Shown here: positions 35,107 to 44,201 of the stretch, piece by piece
Numbering within the stretch: position 1 is the stretch's first letter
How the letters are laid out: the number at the start of each line of letters is the position of its first letter
Source of the DNA: JANYGA01 sp031420415
Lineage (GTDB): Bacteria; Vulcanimicrobiota; Vulcanimicrobiia; Vulcanimicrobiales; Vulcanimicrobiaceae
Direction: 5' to 3'
Length of the DNA stretch: 64,000 nt
NCBI GenBank assembly: GCA_031420415.1
Contig: JANOMT010000027.1
Span: 1-64,000, forward strand
Notes under the pieces: generated by a model
What the model saw: only the letters and a program-made list of their open reading frames with translations
Database searches by the model: none
What the model was told of the DNA's origin: nothing
Position numbers and translations under genes: made by a program

Positions 35107-36800
35107 GCGGTCGCTCGTGCGCGAGTCTTCTTTCCGCGCACATCGCGCAAAACGGTTTCAGCATGTTCGAGCGCGACGGCGGCCGTGTTGCCGGCGAGCA
35201 TTCGCGCGATCTCTTCGAGAATCGCGTCGCGGTCCTGGAGTTCGACGAGTTCGACGATCGTCGTTCCCGCGCGGTCGCGTTTCCGTAAGGCGTAATGGCG
35301 ATCCGCCCACGAAGCGATCTGCGCCAGGTGGGTCACGCAGAGCACCTGCGTCACGCGGGCGAGCGCGCCGATCCGCGCCCCCACGGCCGTGGCCGTGGCG
35401 CCGCCGATACCCGCATCGATCTCATCGAAGACCAGCGCCGTGCGTTCGCGTCGATCGGCGAGCACGACGACGAGTGCGAGCAAGACGCGCGAGAGTTCGC
35501 CACCCGATGCCGCACGCGCGAGCGGTCGCACGGGTTCGCCGGGATTGGGCGAGAGCGCGAATTCAGGCGACTCGGCGCCACTCGGTCCGAGGGCCGCGAG
35601 CGGTTCGAGCACGACGGCGAAGCGCGCCGCCGGCATCGCGAGCCCCGCGAGTTCTTCGCCGACGCGCTTCTCGAGTGCGGCTGCGGCTTTCGCGCGCAGT
35701 TTCGTGAGCGCGCCGCATTCTCGCGCGAGATCGGCTCGTGCGCGATCGCGCGCCGTGCGCAGCGCCGCTTCGCGATCGTCGCGCGCGTCTTCATTCGCAA
35801 TCGTCGTCTCGAAACGCGCGCGCGTTTCGAAGACGGCATCGATCGAGCCGCCGTACTTCTTCTTAAGCGCGTCGATGAGGCTCAAGCGCGCCGTAACCGA
35901 CTCGAGTTCGCCCGTGTCGAGCTCCGTCGCATCGCGTTCGCGCGCGATCGCGACGGCGGCGTCGGTCGTCTCGCTCTGCAGAGCCGCGAGCGACTGCGCG
36001 AGCGCTTCGAGCGACGTACCGAATCGCGCGACACCCGCGAGCGCGGCGGCCGCCGAGCCGAGCGCTTCCATTGCATTTGCTTCTTCGCCCGCGAGCGCGT
36101 CGTGTGCCGCTCCGAGCGCGCTTGCGATCTTTTCGACGTTGACGAGATAGTCGCGCCGTTCGCGTAGCGCCACATCTTCTCGCGCGACGAGTGCGGCTTC
36201 GTCGATCTCGCGCGCGGCAAATCGCGCAAATTCCAGTTCGGCAAGCGCACGTCCGACGTTTGCGGTGAGATCGGCAAGTGCGGCTTCGGCCGTGGAGACG
36301 CCGTCGAAGGCATCACGGACGGCACGTCGCCGCGCGAGCGCGTCGTCGCCCGCGAAGGCATCGAGCACGTCGAGTTGATAAGCGCGCGAGAGCAGGCGCT
36401 GTTGCTCGTGTTGCCCCACGGCTTCGAGCACGCGTTCGCCGAGCGCGCGTAGTTGGCCCGACGTCGCGAGACGGCCGTTGATGCGCGCGCTCGATTTTCC
36501 CGTCGGCAACATCTCGCGCACGAGGATCGCCGAGTCGTCATCGTTCTCGAAGCCATCGGCATCGAGTGATTCGCGCAGCGCCGCATCCACCTCGATCGCG
36601 AGCGTCACGCGCGCGCGCGGCGCACCTGCGCGCACGATATCCGCCGACGACCGCTCGCCGAGAACGAAGGCGAGCGAACCGAGCAACATCGTCTTCCCCG
36701 ACCCCGTCTCGCCGCTGCACACGGTGAATCCATCCGCGAATTCGAGCGACGCGCGCGCGATGAGCGCGAAGTCTTCGATCTCCAACCGTGCGAGGCGCAT
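35103..36800 (-). CDS. recN: DNA repair protein RecN
   Basis: 565 residues. SMC-like ATPase: LARLEIEDFALIARASLEFA, Walker A GETGSGKT (30-37), a long coiled-coil centre interrupted around residues 310-330, signature RAASGGELSRVLLALVVVLA and Walker B TALVFDEIDAGIGGATA, then VLCVTHLAQIASWADRHYAL. It acts in double-strand break repair. The tlyA-nadK-recN order is common in Gram-positive bacteria. It overlaps nadK (TGATG). I see no LexA box immediately upstream. Confidence 0.95.
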   Translation of the reverse strand: MRLARLEIEDFALIARASLEFADGFTVCSGETGSGKTMLLGSLAFVLGERSSADIVRAGAPRARVTLAIEVDAALRESLDADGFENDDDSAILVREMLPTGKSSARINGRLATSGQLRALGERVLEAVGQHEQQRLLSRAYQLDVLDAFAGDDALARRRAVRDAFDGVSTAEAALADLTANVGRALAELEFARFAAREIDEAALVAREDVALRERRDYLVNVEKIASALGAAHDALAGEEANAMEALGSAAAALAGVARFGTSLEALAQSLAALQSETTDAAVAIARERDATELDTGELESVTARLSLIDALKKKYGGSIDAVFETRARFETTIANEDARDDREAALRTARDRARADLARECGALTKLRAKAAAALEKRVGEELAGLAMPAARFAVVLEPLAALGPSGAESPEFALSPNPGEPVRPLARAASGGELSRVLLALVVVLADRRERTALVFDEIDAGIGGATATAVGARIGALARVTQVLCVTHLAQIASWADRHYALRKRDRAGTTIVELVELQDRDAILEEIARMLAGNTAAVALEHAETVLRDVRGKKTRARATA

Positions 36801-37660
36801 CAGCGATCCTTCAGGGGCGCGTTCCAGCGCAATTTACCTTCGAGAAGCGCGAAAAAGTCGAGCGGTTCGCGGCGCGCGAAACGCACTTTGTGCGCGTACT
36901 TCGTAACCGTGACGCGCTCGCCCGGTAACAGTTCGTCGATGACTTGACCATCGGCTTCGAGCGCGACGCCACTCGTCTCCTCATCGCACGCGATCACGAT
37001 CCGCGACGAGGTCGGAATGACGAGCGGCCGCGAGAAGAGCGTGTGCGGTAAGAGCGCGGTGACGATGAACGCATCGACATCGGGCGCGACGATCGGGCCG
37101 CCCGCAGAAAGTGAATACGCCGTCGACCCCGTCGGCGTCGCCACGATGATGCCGTCGGCCGGAACGTTCGCGGCTTCTTTGTTATCGATGTAGAGACCGA
37201 AGGGCATCATACGCGGGCTCGTACGCGTGACGACGATATCGTTGAGCGCGAAGTGCGTTCGACCGTGAGCCTCGACTTGGAGCGCGACGCGTTCGTCGAT
37301 CTCGAAGCCCGCGAGGAAGATCTGTGTGAGATGCGCGAGCGCACGGTCGTTGCCATCCATCTCGGTCAAGAAGCCGAGGCGACCCGTGTTGATGCCGAAG
37401 AGTGGAATCCCAAGCGGCGTCGCGAGTTGCGCCGCGCGCAAGAGCGTGCCATCGCCGCCGAGCGAGACGAGCAACTTCGCATCGGCGATTGTCGCACCCG
37501 CGGTCGCGAGACGCAGTTCGCGTTCTTGTGTGTCCTCGAGGGCGACTGCGAATCCGGCATCGCGAATTTGTGCTGCGATTGCAGCCGCCGCGGCGCGCGC
37601 GTGCGCGCGAAAGAGATCGACGTAGAGCGCGATCGTCCCCGTCGATGCGAGCGTTTTCAT
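36800..37660 (-). CDS. nadK: NAD kinase
   Basis: 286 residues. The ATP/NAD-kinase glycine loop SLGGDGTLLRAAQ (GGDGT at 68-72), FGINTGRLGFLTE, the LNDIVVTRTSPRMM segment and TPTGSTAYSLSAGGPIVAPD are all present. It phosphorylates NAD to NADP using ATP or polyphosphate. The ATG shares TAATG with the tlyA stop. Confidence 0.96.
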   Translation of the reverse strand: MKTLASTGTIALYVDLFRAHARAAAAAIAAQIRDAGFAVALEDTQERELRLATAGATIADAKLLVSLGGDGTLLRAAQLATPLGIPLFGINTGRLGFLTEMDGNDRALAHLTQIFLAGFEIDERVALQVEAHGRTHFALNDIVVTRTSPRMMPFGLYIDNKEAANVPADGIIVATPTGSTAYSLSAGGPIVAPDVDAFIVTALLPHTLFSRPLVIPTSSRIVIACDEETSGVALEADGQVIDELLPGERVTVTKYAHKVRFARREPLDFFALLEGKLRWNAPLKDR

Positions 37661-38454
37661 TATGCGGCGTGCTTTGCGAGCGCGAGATCGATCGCACGAT
37701 CGTCGAACGGCGTGCCGTCGCAGCGAACGAGCGCGAAGAATTCGATATTCCCCGCAGGCCCGACGAGCCGACTTCCCACGAGCGCTTGCGGCACGAGTCC
37801 GAGGCCGAGCGTCGCCGCGCGGAATTCGCGGAGAATCGCGCGATGCACGTCCGGATCACGCACGACCCCGCCCGCGCCCAGACGATCGCGACCCGCTTCG
37901 AATTGCGGTTTGACGAGCGCGACGATCGATGAGCCCGCATTCCCAGCGAGAAACGCGCGGGTGCGGTCGAGGATCGTCACGACCGAAATGAACGACGCAT
38001 CGATCGTGATCACGTCGAAGGCGGCGCCAAGGTCGCCGTCGGGCACGAGACGGAAGTTCGTTCGCTCCACGACGCGCACGCGCGGATCGTCGCGTAAGCT
38101 CAACGCGATCTGGCCGTATCCGACGTCGAGCGCCGTGACGTGCGCGGCACCGCGTTGCAAGAGACAGTCGGTAAACCCACCCGTCGAAGCGCCGACGTCG
38201 AGTGCGCGTGCGCCCGTGACGTCGAGTGCGAAATCGACGAGCGCGCCCTCGAGTTTTTCGCCGCCGCGGCTCACGTACGGGCGCGCGCGTTCCACTTCGA
38301 GCAACGCGCTCGTGGCGACCGACGCGCCGGGTTTGGTCGCGGGACGACCGTCGACGCGAACGCGACCGGCAATGATGAGCGAACGTGCGCGCGAGCGAGT
38401 AACGCCCGTGCGTTCCGCGACGATTTCATCGAGCCGCTGGGAATCGCGGCCCAT
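37660..38454 (-). CDS. tlyA: TlyA-family rRNA 2'-O-methyltransferase
   Basis: 264 residues from ATG 38454, 1 nt after the xseB stop. An N-terminal S4 domain (RLDEIVAERTGVTRSRARSL) is followed by YVSRGGEKLEGAL and the FtsJ-like core ARALDVGASTGGFTDCLLQR, VTALDVGYGQIALSLRDD and DVITIDASFISVVTIL. TlyA methylates ribose in 16S and/or 23S rRNA and was once annotated as haemolysin A. Position between xseB and nadK is conserved. Confidence 0.93.
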   Translation of the reverse strand: MGRDSQRLDEIVAERTGVTRSRARSLIIAGRVRVDGRPATKPGASVATSALLEVERARPYVSRGGEKLEGALVDFALDVTGARALDVGASTGGFTDCLLQRGAAHVTALDVGYGQIALSLRDDPRVRVVERTNFRLVPDGDLGAAFDVITIDASFISVVTILDRTRAFLAGNAGSSIVALVKPQFEAGRDRLGAGGVVRDPDVHRAILREFRAATLGLGLVPQALVGSRLVGPAGNIEFFALVRCDGTPFDDRAIDLALAKHAA

Positions 38455-38455
38455 C

Positions 38456-38734
38456 TTAGCGATCCGGAGCGTCGTCGACTTGCGATCCCGCGACGAACGA
38501 CGCGCCGTTTGCGGCGCGCGTGCCCGGTTCGCCTTCGCCGTCGCCGCGTGTTGCCGCATCGATCGAAGTTTGCGCCTCTTTGAGCAACCGCTCGCATTTT
38601 TGCGCGAGTCCCTTGCCCTCGCGAAAGAGCGTCACCGACTCATCGAGCCCGACATTCTCGCGTTCGAGTTTTTGAACGATCTCCTCGAGCCGCCCAAGGG
38701 CGCCTTCAAAATCGCCGGATACGCTAGTTGCCAT
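38456..38734 (-). CDS. xseB: Exodeoxyribonuclease VII small subunit
   Basis: 92 residues from ATG 38734, which has AGAGGA 4 nt upstream and lies inside the end of xseA (11-nt overlap). SFEEALxRLEEIV-type signature is seen as DFEGALGRLEEIVQKLEREN, then LDESVTLFREGKGLAQKCER. An acidic, probably disordered tail of about 30 residues follows. Partner of XseA. Confidence 0.93.
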   Translation of the reverse strand: MATSVSGDFEGALGRLEEIVQKLERENVGLDESVTLFREGKGLAQKCERLLKEAQTSIDAATRGDGEGEPGTRAANGASFVAGSQVDDAPDR

Positions 38735-40151
38735 CGGTCCTCTCCGGTTCGACGCGTGCGAAGATCGTTCCGTGGGCGACACGCGCTTCGATCGCTTCCC
38801 CCGCAGCGAGCGCCCCCGGGTCGCGCACGATCGCCCCGCGATGTGTCACGATCGCATAGCCACGTTGCAGGATCGCTTCGGGATCGTTTCCGGCGAGTTG
38901 CGCGTTTGCCAGGGCGAAGCGTTGGCTCACACGCGACGCCGCGGCGCGCACGGCAGGCTCGAGCCGCTGTTGAGCCGCGAGAAATCGTGCGCGTGCGTTT
39001 GCAAGCCGCACCGTCGCCGCGACGTCGAGCCTCACCGTTGCCGCGTGCAGGCGACGTTCGCGCGCGGCGAGACGCATCCGTGGATCGTAAGATTGGAGGC
39101 GACGTTCGAGATCGCGCACGCTCGTTGCGCGGCGACGCAAGGCGAGATCGGCCCGCATCGCGAGTGCGGTGCTCGCTTCGTCGACGCGTTGTACGCGCAA
39201 GGCAAGGAGCGTCCCGCCGTCGGCAACTCGCGAGCGCAAGAGCGCGCGCGCGAGCCGCCCGGAGAGGCGCTCGAACTGCAATGCGAGCGCACGGCCCGCG
39301 CGGCGTTCTTCCTCGCGGACGTCGCCGAGCAGATCGGCCGTCGCAAATCCAATCGTTTTCGCCGCAGCGGACGGCGTTTCGACGTGACGGTCGGCCGCCG
39401 CATCGCAAAGTTGTTGATCGGCGGTATGTCCGATCGCCGAGACGATCGGGTGCGCGCATGCTGCGACCGCTCGCACGACGCGCTCGTCGCTAAAGCAGAA
39501 GAGATCTTCGAACGATCCGCCACCGCGCGTGAGCACGACGCAATCGAGATCCGCACGCGACGCGCGTTCGATCGCGCGCACGATATCGTCGGGGGCGCGT
39601 TGCCCCTGGACGGATGTTTCGAACCACACGATCGCGACGTGCGGTGCGCGGGTACTCAAGAGCCGTACGAAATCGATCGCCCCATCCGACGTTCGCGACG
39701 AAACCAGACCGACGCGAAACGGATACGAGGGCAGATCGCGCTTGCGCTCGGCAGCGAAGAGGCCTTCGGCAGCGAGGGCGCGCTTACGCTCTTCGAAGAT
39801 CGCGTGCAGATCGCCGAGACCCTCGATATCGACGACGCGGACGCGTAACTGATACGTACTGCGCATCGGGTACGTGACGACCGAGCCCGTCGCGACGACG
39901 GCCTGGCCGTTCTCCAAATGCGCGGGTATCCGAATCGTCTCGGTGGGAAACGAAACGCAATTGAGCAACGCACCGCGATCTTTGAGGACGAAATACACGT
40001 TGCCGTTGTGTTGACGTGAGATTCCCGATATCTCGCCGCGTACCGAGACGTCGCGCAAATGTTTGTTCGCTTCGAAATTCCGCCGCAAATAATCGGCGAG
40101 ATACTCGACGGTGACGACGCGTCGCGGCGTCGCCTGCGGTTGCGGGTTCAT
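38724..40151 (-). CDS. xseA: Exodeoxyribonuclease VII large subunit
   Basis: 475 residues. An N-terminal OB-fold (LADYLRRNFEANKHLRDVSV, RGEISGISRQHNGNVYFVLK) precedes the catalytic core: PFRVGLVSSRTSDGAIDFVR, VLTRGGGSFEDLFCFSDERV and PIVSAIGHTADQQLCDAAAD. A long Arg/Ala-rich coiled-coil follows and a beta tail with LQRGYAIVTHRGAIVRDPG. It degrades ssDNA into oligonucleotides with XseB. It overlaps the PBP1A stop by ATGA. Confidence 0.95.
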   Translation of the reverse strand: MNPQPQATPRRVVTVEYLADYLRRNFEANKHLRDVSVRGEISGISRQHNGNVYFVLKDRGALLNCVSFPTETIRIPAHLENGQAVVATGSVVTYPMRSTYQLRVRVVDIEGLGDLHAIFEERKRALAAEGLFAAERKRDLPSYPFRVGLVSSRTSDGAIDFVRLLSTRAPHVAIVWFETSVQGQRAPDDIVRAIERASRADLDCVVLTRGGGSFEDLFCFSDERVVRAVAACAHPIVSAIGHTADQQLCDAAADRHVETPSAAAKTIGFATADLLGDVREEERRAGRALALQFERLSGRLARALLRSRVADGGTLLALRVQRVDEASTALAMRADLALRRRATSVRDLERRLQSYDPRMRLAARERRLHAATVRLDVAATVRLANARARFLAAQQRLEPAVRAAASRVSQRFALANAQLAGNDPEAILQRGYAIVTHRGAIVRDPGALAAGEAIEARVAHGTIFARVEPERTDGN

Positions 40152-42448
40152 CGTGCGGCGGGCGTCGCATTCGCCGGCGGTGATGTGGGATCGGGCGCGA
40201 GGCCATCGCCCCCGAGCGTGACGCTCGCACCTCGCACACCCTGCGGCACGCTACCACCCGTTCCGACTCCGACGACTTCATTTGCTGTCGGCGCGCCGAG
40301 AGCGGTTGCCGTCCGCGCCGTCGTGGCCTTGGCGAGCTGCGGTTTAACGGCTGTGGCCGCAGCGATCCGCGCTTCGAACGTACGATCGCGCTTCACATCC
40401 GCACGCGCGACGATCGGTTCGGCGGCGACGGGTGGCGCGTCGATGCGTGCGTGTCGGCGCCCGAAGTATCCCGCACTCGCGCACGAACCCAGCGGCTCCG
40501 TACCGTCGAGAAAGTACTCGAATTTCTTCGGCTGACCGCAATATGCGACTTTGCGGACTTCCGTGCCGGGAAAAGTAAACTCGTGCTTCGGCGTTTTGGC
40601 GAGTGCCGCTTTCATGAAGCGCGCCCACGTGCGTGCGGGTACGTTACCACCAAATGATTCGCGCATCTTCGTGTAGTCGTCGTTACCGAGCCAGACCGCG
40701 ACGGCGAGGTCGGGCGTGAACCCGACGAACCACGCATCGCGATAGTCGGACGTCGTTCCCGTCTTACCCGCTGCCGGACGTCCGATCTCGGCGTTGGGAA
40801 AACCGGTGCCTTCTTTGATGACGCCTTCGAGCATCGACGTCATCAAATACGCCGTTCCCGCACTGACCACTTCGGTCTCTTGCGGCACGCGATTATCCAG
40901 GAGATCCGATCCGATCGCGTCGCGAACGAGGCGCAGCGGCGACGCATCGATGTGGATACCTTGGTTGGCGAGCGTCGCGTACCCCGTCGCTTGATCGAGC
41001 GGCGTGACGAGGCTACTGCCGAGCGCGAGCGAGAGATTGGCTTCGAGTGGCGATTTGACGCCCATGCGATGCGCGTATTCGATCACGCGATCGACGCCGA
41101 CTTGTTGTGCGAGTTTGACGGCGACCACGTTGCGCGATTGCGCGAGTGCGTACCGCAGCGTCACGCCGCCGAGAAAGCGGAAATCGTCGTCTTGTGGATG
41201 CCACTGCGTGCCGTCGCCCATCGGATAGGACACGGGCGTATCGTCGACGATCGACGTCGGCGGCATGCCGCTATCGATCGCCGCGGTATACACGTACGGC
41301 TTGAACGACGATCCGGGTTGGCGCATCGCTTGCCACGCCCGATTGAACTGATTCTTGAGCGTGAACCCGCCCGCACCGCCGACCATCGCGACGATCTCGC
41401 CCGTCTGCGGTCGGATCGCCACGAGCGCCGCCTGATGCCCGTTGATGCCTTCGTTGATCGCGCGCCCGACACCCCAATCGACCGCGCTCTGCGCGAGTTC
41501 TTGAAGGTGCGGATCGAGCGTCGTCGCGACTTCCAGGCCGCCTTCGTAGACCGCTTGCGTGCCGAAGGTCGCATCGAGAACGTGCGTCACGTACGTCGTA
41601 AAATACGGGTAGCGGAAAGATTGTAAACCCGTCAAGCGTTCGGGCATGAGTCCGAGTGGCGCGCCGAGCGCCGTCTCGAGTTGCGAGAGCGAAATATAGC
41701 CGCTATCGTGCATGCGTTCGAGTACGTGATGCTGGCGCTCGATCGCGTGCTTGCGATTGACGTATGGCGAGTAATCCGAGGGTGCCGCGGGCAGGCCCGC
41801 GAGCACGGCGGCCTGTGCGATCGTGAGATTACCGACGTTCGTGCCGAAATACTCGTGCGATGCGGCCTCGATGCCATAGGCGCCCGCGCCGAAGTAGATC
41901 AGGTTGAGATAGCGTTCGAGGATCTCGTCTTTGGTATAGTACCGTTCGATTTCGAAGGCGAGGAGCGCTTCTTGGACCTTGCGCGAGATCGAACGTTCGT
42001 TTGAGAGAAAGAGCGCGCGAGCGAGTTGTTGCGTGATCGTGGACGCGCCCTGGAATTGCTTGTGCTGATAATCCGCGAGCGCGGCGCGCGCGATCCCCGC
42101 GAAATCGACGCCGTGATGTTTGTAGAAATTGTGATCTTCGTTTGCGATAAAGGCGTTGCGCACGCGCTGCGGGATCTTCCCGATCGGCACGAAGATACGA
42201 TTCTGTTTGTAGAGCGAGGCGAGCAGTTCGCCGTTGCGTGCGTAAACGCGCGTCGCTCGCGACGGCTGGAAATCGGCCATGCGGTTGATGTCGGGTAAAT
42301 TTTTCGAGTACGAATAGACGACGCCCGCGATCGTTCCCGCGGCGAAGAGCACGAGCAGAAAAAGGACCGCGAACGCCGTGTAGACGATGCGTCCGAAGAT
42401 CGAGAGACGGCGCCGCTTTTTCCGACGGCTCGCGATCGTGCCTGCCAC
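40148..42448 (-). CDS. Class A penicillin-binding protein (PBP1A)
   Basis: 766 residues. A basic cytoplasmic tail and TM anchor (about 19-48) are followed by a GT51 transglycosylase (catalytic E104 in NEDHNFYKHHG; ASTITQQLARALFLSN). The transpeptidase has S380-x-x-K383 (PGSSFKP), S438-R-N440 and K562-T-G. The C-terminus is a Pro/Ala/Thr-rich extension after a short segment containing two cysteines (VAYCGQPKKFEY, GSCASAG). It polymerises and cross-links peptidoglycan. GTG start directly after the nusB TAA. Confidence 0.95.
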   Translation of the reverse strand: MAGTIASRRKKRRRLSIFGRIVYTAFAVLFLLVLFAAGTIAGVVYSYSKNLPDINRMADFQPSRATRVYARNGELLASLYKQNRIFVPIGKIPQRVRNAFIANEDHNFYKHHGVDFAGIARAALADYQHKQFQGASTITQQLARALFLSNERSISRKVQEALLAFEIERYYTKDEILERYLNLIYFGAGAYGIEAASHEYFGTNVGNLTIAQAAVLAGLPAAPSDYSPYVNRKHAIERQHHVLERMHDSGYISLSQLETALGAPLGLMPERLTGLQSFRYPYFTTYVTHVLDATFGTQAVYEGGLEVATTLDPHLQELAQSAVDWGVGRAINEGINGHQAALVAIRPQTGEIVAMVGGAGGFTLKNQFNRAWQAMRQPGSSFKPYVYTAAIDSGMPPTSIVDDTPVSYPMGDGTQWHPQDDDFRFLGGVTLRYALAQSRNVVAVKLAQQVGVDRVIEYAHRMGVKSPLEANLSLALGSSLVTPLDQATGYATLANQGIHIDASPLRLVRDAIGSDLLDNRVPQETEVVSAGTAYLMTSMLEGVIKEGTGFPNAEIGRPAAGKTGTTSDYRDAWFVGFTPDLAVAVWLGNDDYTKMRESFGGNVPARTWARFMKAALAKTPKHEFTFPGTEVRKVAYCGQPKKFEYFLDGTEPLGSCASAGYFGRRHARIDAPPVAAEPIVARADVKRDRTFEARIAAATAVKPQLAKATTARTATALGAPTANEVVGVGTGGSVPQGVRGASVTLGGDGLAPDPTSPPANATPAAR

Positions 42449-42841
42449 TTACCGGACCACGGCGCTCGCGAGGACGCCGTTGACGTAGCGACCGCTGTCG
42501 TCGGTCGAAAATTTCTTCGCGAGTTCGACGGCTTCGTTGAGCACGACGGCGCGCGGGGTTTCGCGATGATAGGTGAGTTCGTACACGCTCATGCGCAACA
42601 CGAGCCGATCGATCGTGGGCAGACGGTCGAGCGTCCAGCCCTGGAGGAGCGGCGCGATGAGCGCGTCGCTTTCGTCGCTATGTTCCAGCGTCCCGAGCAC
42701 GAGATCGCGCACGAACGCCCGATGATCGGAATCCTGCGGACCCTCGAGGGTCGCATCGAGGGCGACTGCGGGTTCGTGATGGCCGATTTCGATCGCGAAG
42801 AGCGTCTGCAAGGCGAGTTCGCGTGCATGGGTGCGGGTCAC
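42449..42841 (-). CDS. nusB: Transcription antitermination factor NusB
   Basis: 130 residues. RTHARELALQTLFAIEIGHH, FVRDLVLGTLEHSDESDALI, WTLDRLPTIDRLVLRMSVYE and PRAVVLNEAVELAKKFSTDD are the family landmarks. It acts with NusE in rRNA antitermination. The GTG overlaps the accC stop (GTGA). Confidence 0.95.
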   Translation of the reverse strand: MTRTHARELALQTLFAIEIGHHEPAVALDATLEGPQDSDHRAFVRDLVLGTLEHSDESDALIAPLLQGWTLDRLPTIDRLVLRMSVYELTYHRETPRAVVLNEAVELAKKFSTDDSGRYVNGVLASAVVR

Positions 42842-44199
42842 GTCGCGAGTGCCGCGGCTGCCGGTGGGACGAATGCGGGCAGGTAATCGATCGCAATCCC
42901 ACCTTCGCGAAAACGGCCGTCGCGCATGATCGCCGTGCAGATATCGATCGTGGTCTTCACGCCCGAGATGCGCGTATCGCCGAGCGCGGCGATCATGCGA
43001 TCGATCGCTTCGAGACGCGTCGTGCCGTGTGTGATGATCTTGGCGAGCAGCGAGTCGTAGAACGGCGGCACCGCGAGACCCGCATAAGCGTGCGAATCGA
43101 CGCGCACGCCGTAGCCGCCGGGCATCGCAACATCGACGAGCGTGCCCGCCGCCGGTGCGTAATTATTCGCCGAATCTTCGGCATTAATGCGGCATTCGAT
43201 CGCGTGCCCACTTGGGACGAGTCGCTTCTGATCGAACGAGAGTTTTTCGCCGGCCGCGATGCGGATCTGTTCGCGCACGAGATCGACGCCGTAGAGCACT
43301 TCGGTCACGGGGTGCTCGACCTGAATCCGCGTGTTCATCTCCATGAAGTACACGTCGTCGCCAGTGATCAAGAATTCGAGCGTTCCCGCGCTTTTGTATT
43401 TCACCGCACGTGCGGCCGCGATAGCCGTTTCGTGCAGCTTCCGGCGTATGCGGTCGGAGAGGTGCGGCGCGGGCGCTTCCTCGACGAGTTTTTGATGCGA
43501 GGGTTTCTGGACCGAGCAGTCGCGTTCGCCGACATGCACGACATTGCCGAACGCGTCGCCCATGATTTGCACTTCGACGTGACGCGGCTTTTCGATCAGT
43601 TTCTCCATGTAGAGCCGACCGTCTTTGAAATTCGCTTCAGCCTCCGCTTGCGCGGTTGCGAAGGCGTGCTCGAGTTCGTCCGGCGTACGAACGGCACGCA
43701 TGCCCTTCCCTCCGCCGCCCGCCGTCGCTTTGAGCATCACGGGGTAGCCCAGACGCTTGGCGCCAGCGAGTGCGTCCATGACGGAGTTGAGGATATCGGT
43801 ACCCGGTGTCGTCGGCACTCTCGCTTCCGACATGATCGTTTTCGCCGTCGCCTTGTCGCCCATTTTCGCGATCGTCTCGGGCGAGGGTCCGACGAAGGCG
43901 AGTCCATGATCGGCACAGATATCGGCAAATCGCGCGTTTTCCGCAAGAAAGCCGTACCCAGGATGGATCGCATCGGCACCCGAGATGAGGGCAGCCGAGA
44001 TGATGTTCGGGATGTTGAGGTACGATCGCGCGACCGCGCCCGGCCCGACACAATACGCTTCGTCTGCATTGCGAACGTGCAACGACGCGCGATCGGCTTC
44101 GGAGAAAATCGCGACCGTCGAAATGCCGAGTTCGTGCGCGGCGCGATTGACTCGCATCGCAATCTCACCACGATTGGCGATGAGTAATTTTTTGAACAC
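42838..44199 (-). CDS. accC: Acetyl-CoA carboxylase, biotin carboxylase subunit
   Basis: 453 residues, ATP-grasp enzyme. MFKKLLIANRGEIAMRVNRA, the HPGYGFLAENARFADICADH motif, the glycine loop KATAGGGGKGMRAVRTPDEL, and the catalytic EMNTRIQVEHPVTE are all intact. It carboxylates biotin on BCCP. It follows the FolK/BCCP-like fusion by 2 nt, where accB normally sits; that fusion lacks the biotin lysine, so the functional carrier must be encoded elsewhere. Confidence 0.96.
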   Translation of the reverse strand: MFKKLLIANRGEIAMRVNRAAHELGISTVAIFSEADRASLHVRNADEAYCVGPGAVARSYLNIPNIISAALISGADAIHPGYGFLAENARFADICADHGLAFVGPSPETIAKMGDKATAKTIMSEARVPTTPGTDILNSVMDALAGAKRLGYPVMLKATAGGGGKGMRAVRTPDELEHAFATAQAEAEANFKDGRLYMEKLIEKPRHVEVQIMGDAFGNVVHVGERDCSVQKPSHQKLVEEAPAPHLSDRIRRKLHETAIAAARAVKYKSAGTLEFLITGDDVYFMEMNTRIQVEHPVTEVLYGVDLVREQIRIAAGEKLSFDQKRLVPSGHAIECRINAEDSANNYAPAAGTLVDVAMPGGYGVRVDSHAYAGLAVPPFYDSLLAKIITHGTTRLEAIDRMIAALGDTRISGVKTTIDICTAIMRDGRFREGGIAIDYLPAFVPPAAAALAT

Positions 44200-44201
44200 C
44201 G

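Noticed and set aside
37253..39493. A 746-codon open frame on the plus strand
   Set aside because: It runs antisense through nadK, tlyA, xseB and xseA, all with intact signatures; Arg/Ser-rich low-complexity translation.
42823..44187. A 454-codon open frame on the plus strand
   Set aside because: Exact antisense shadow of accC; no recognisable domain.
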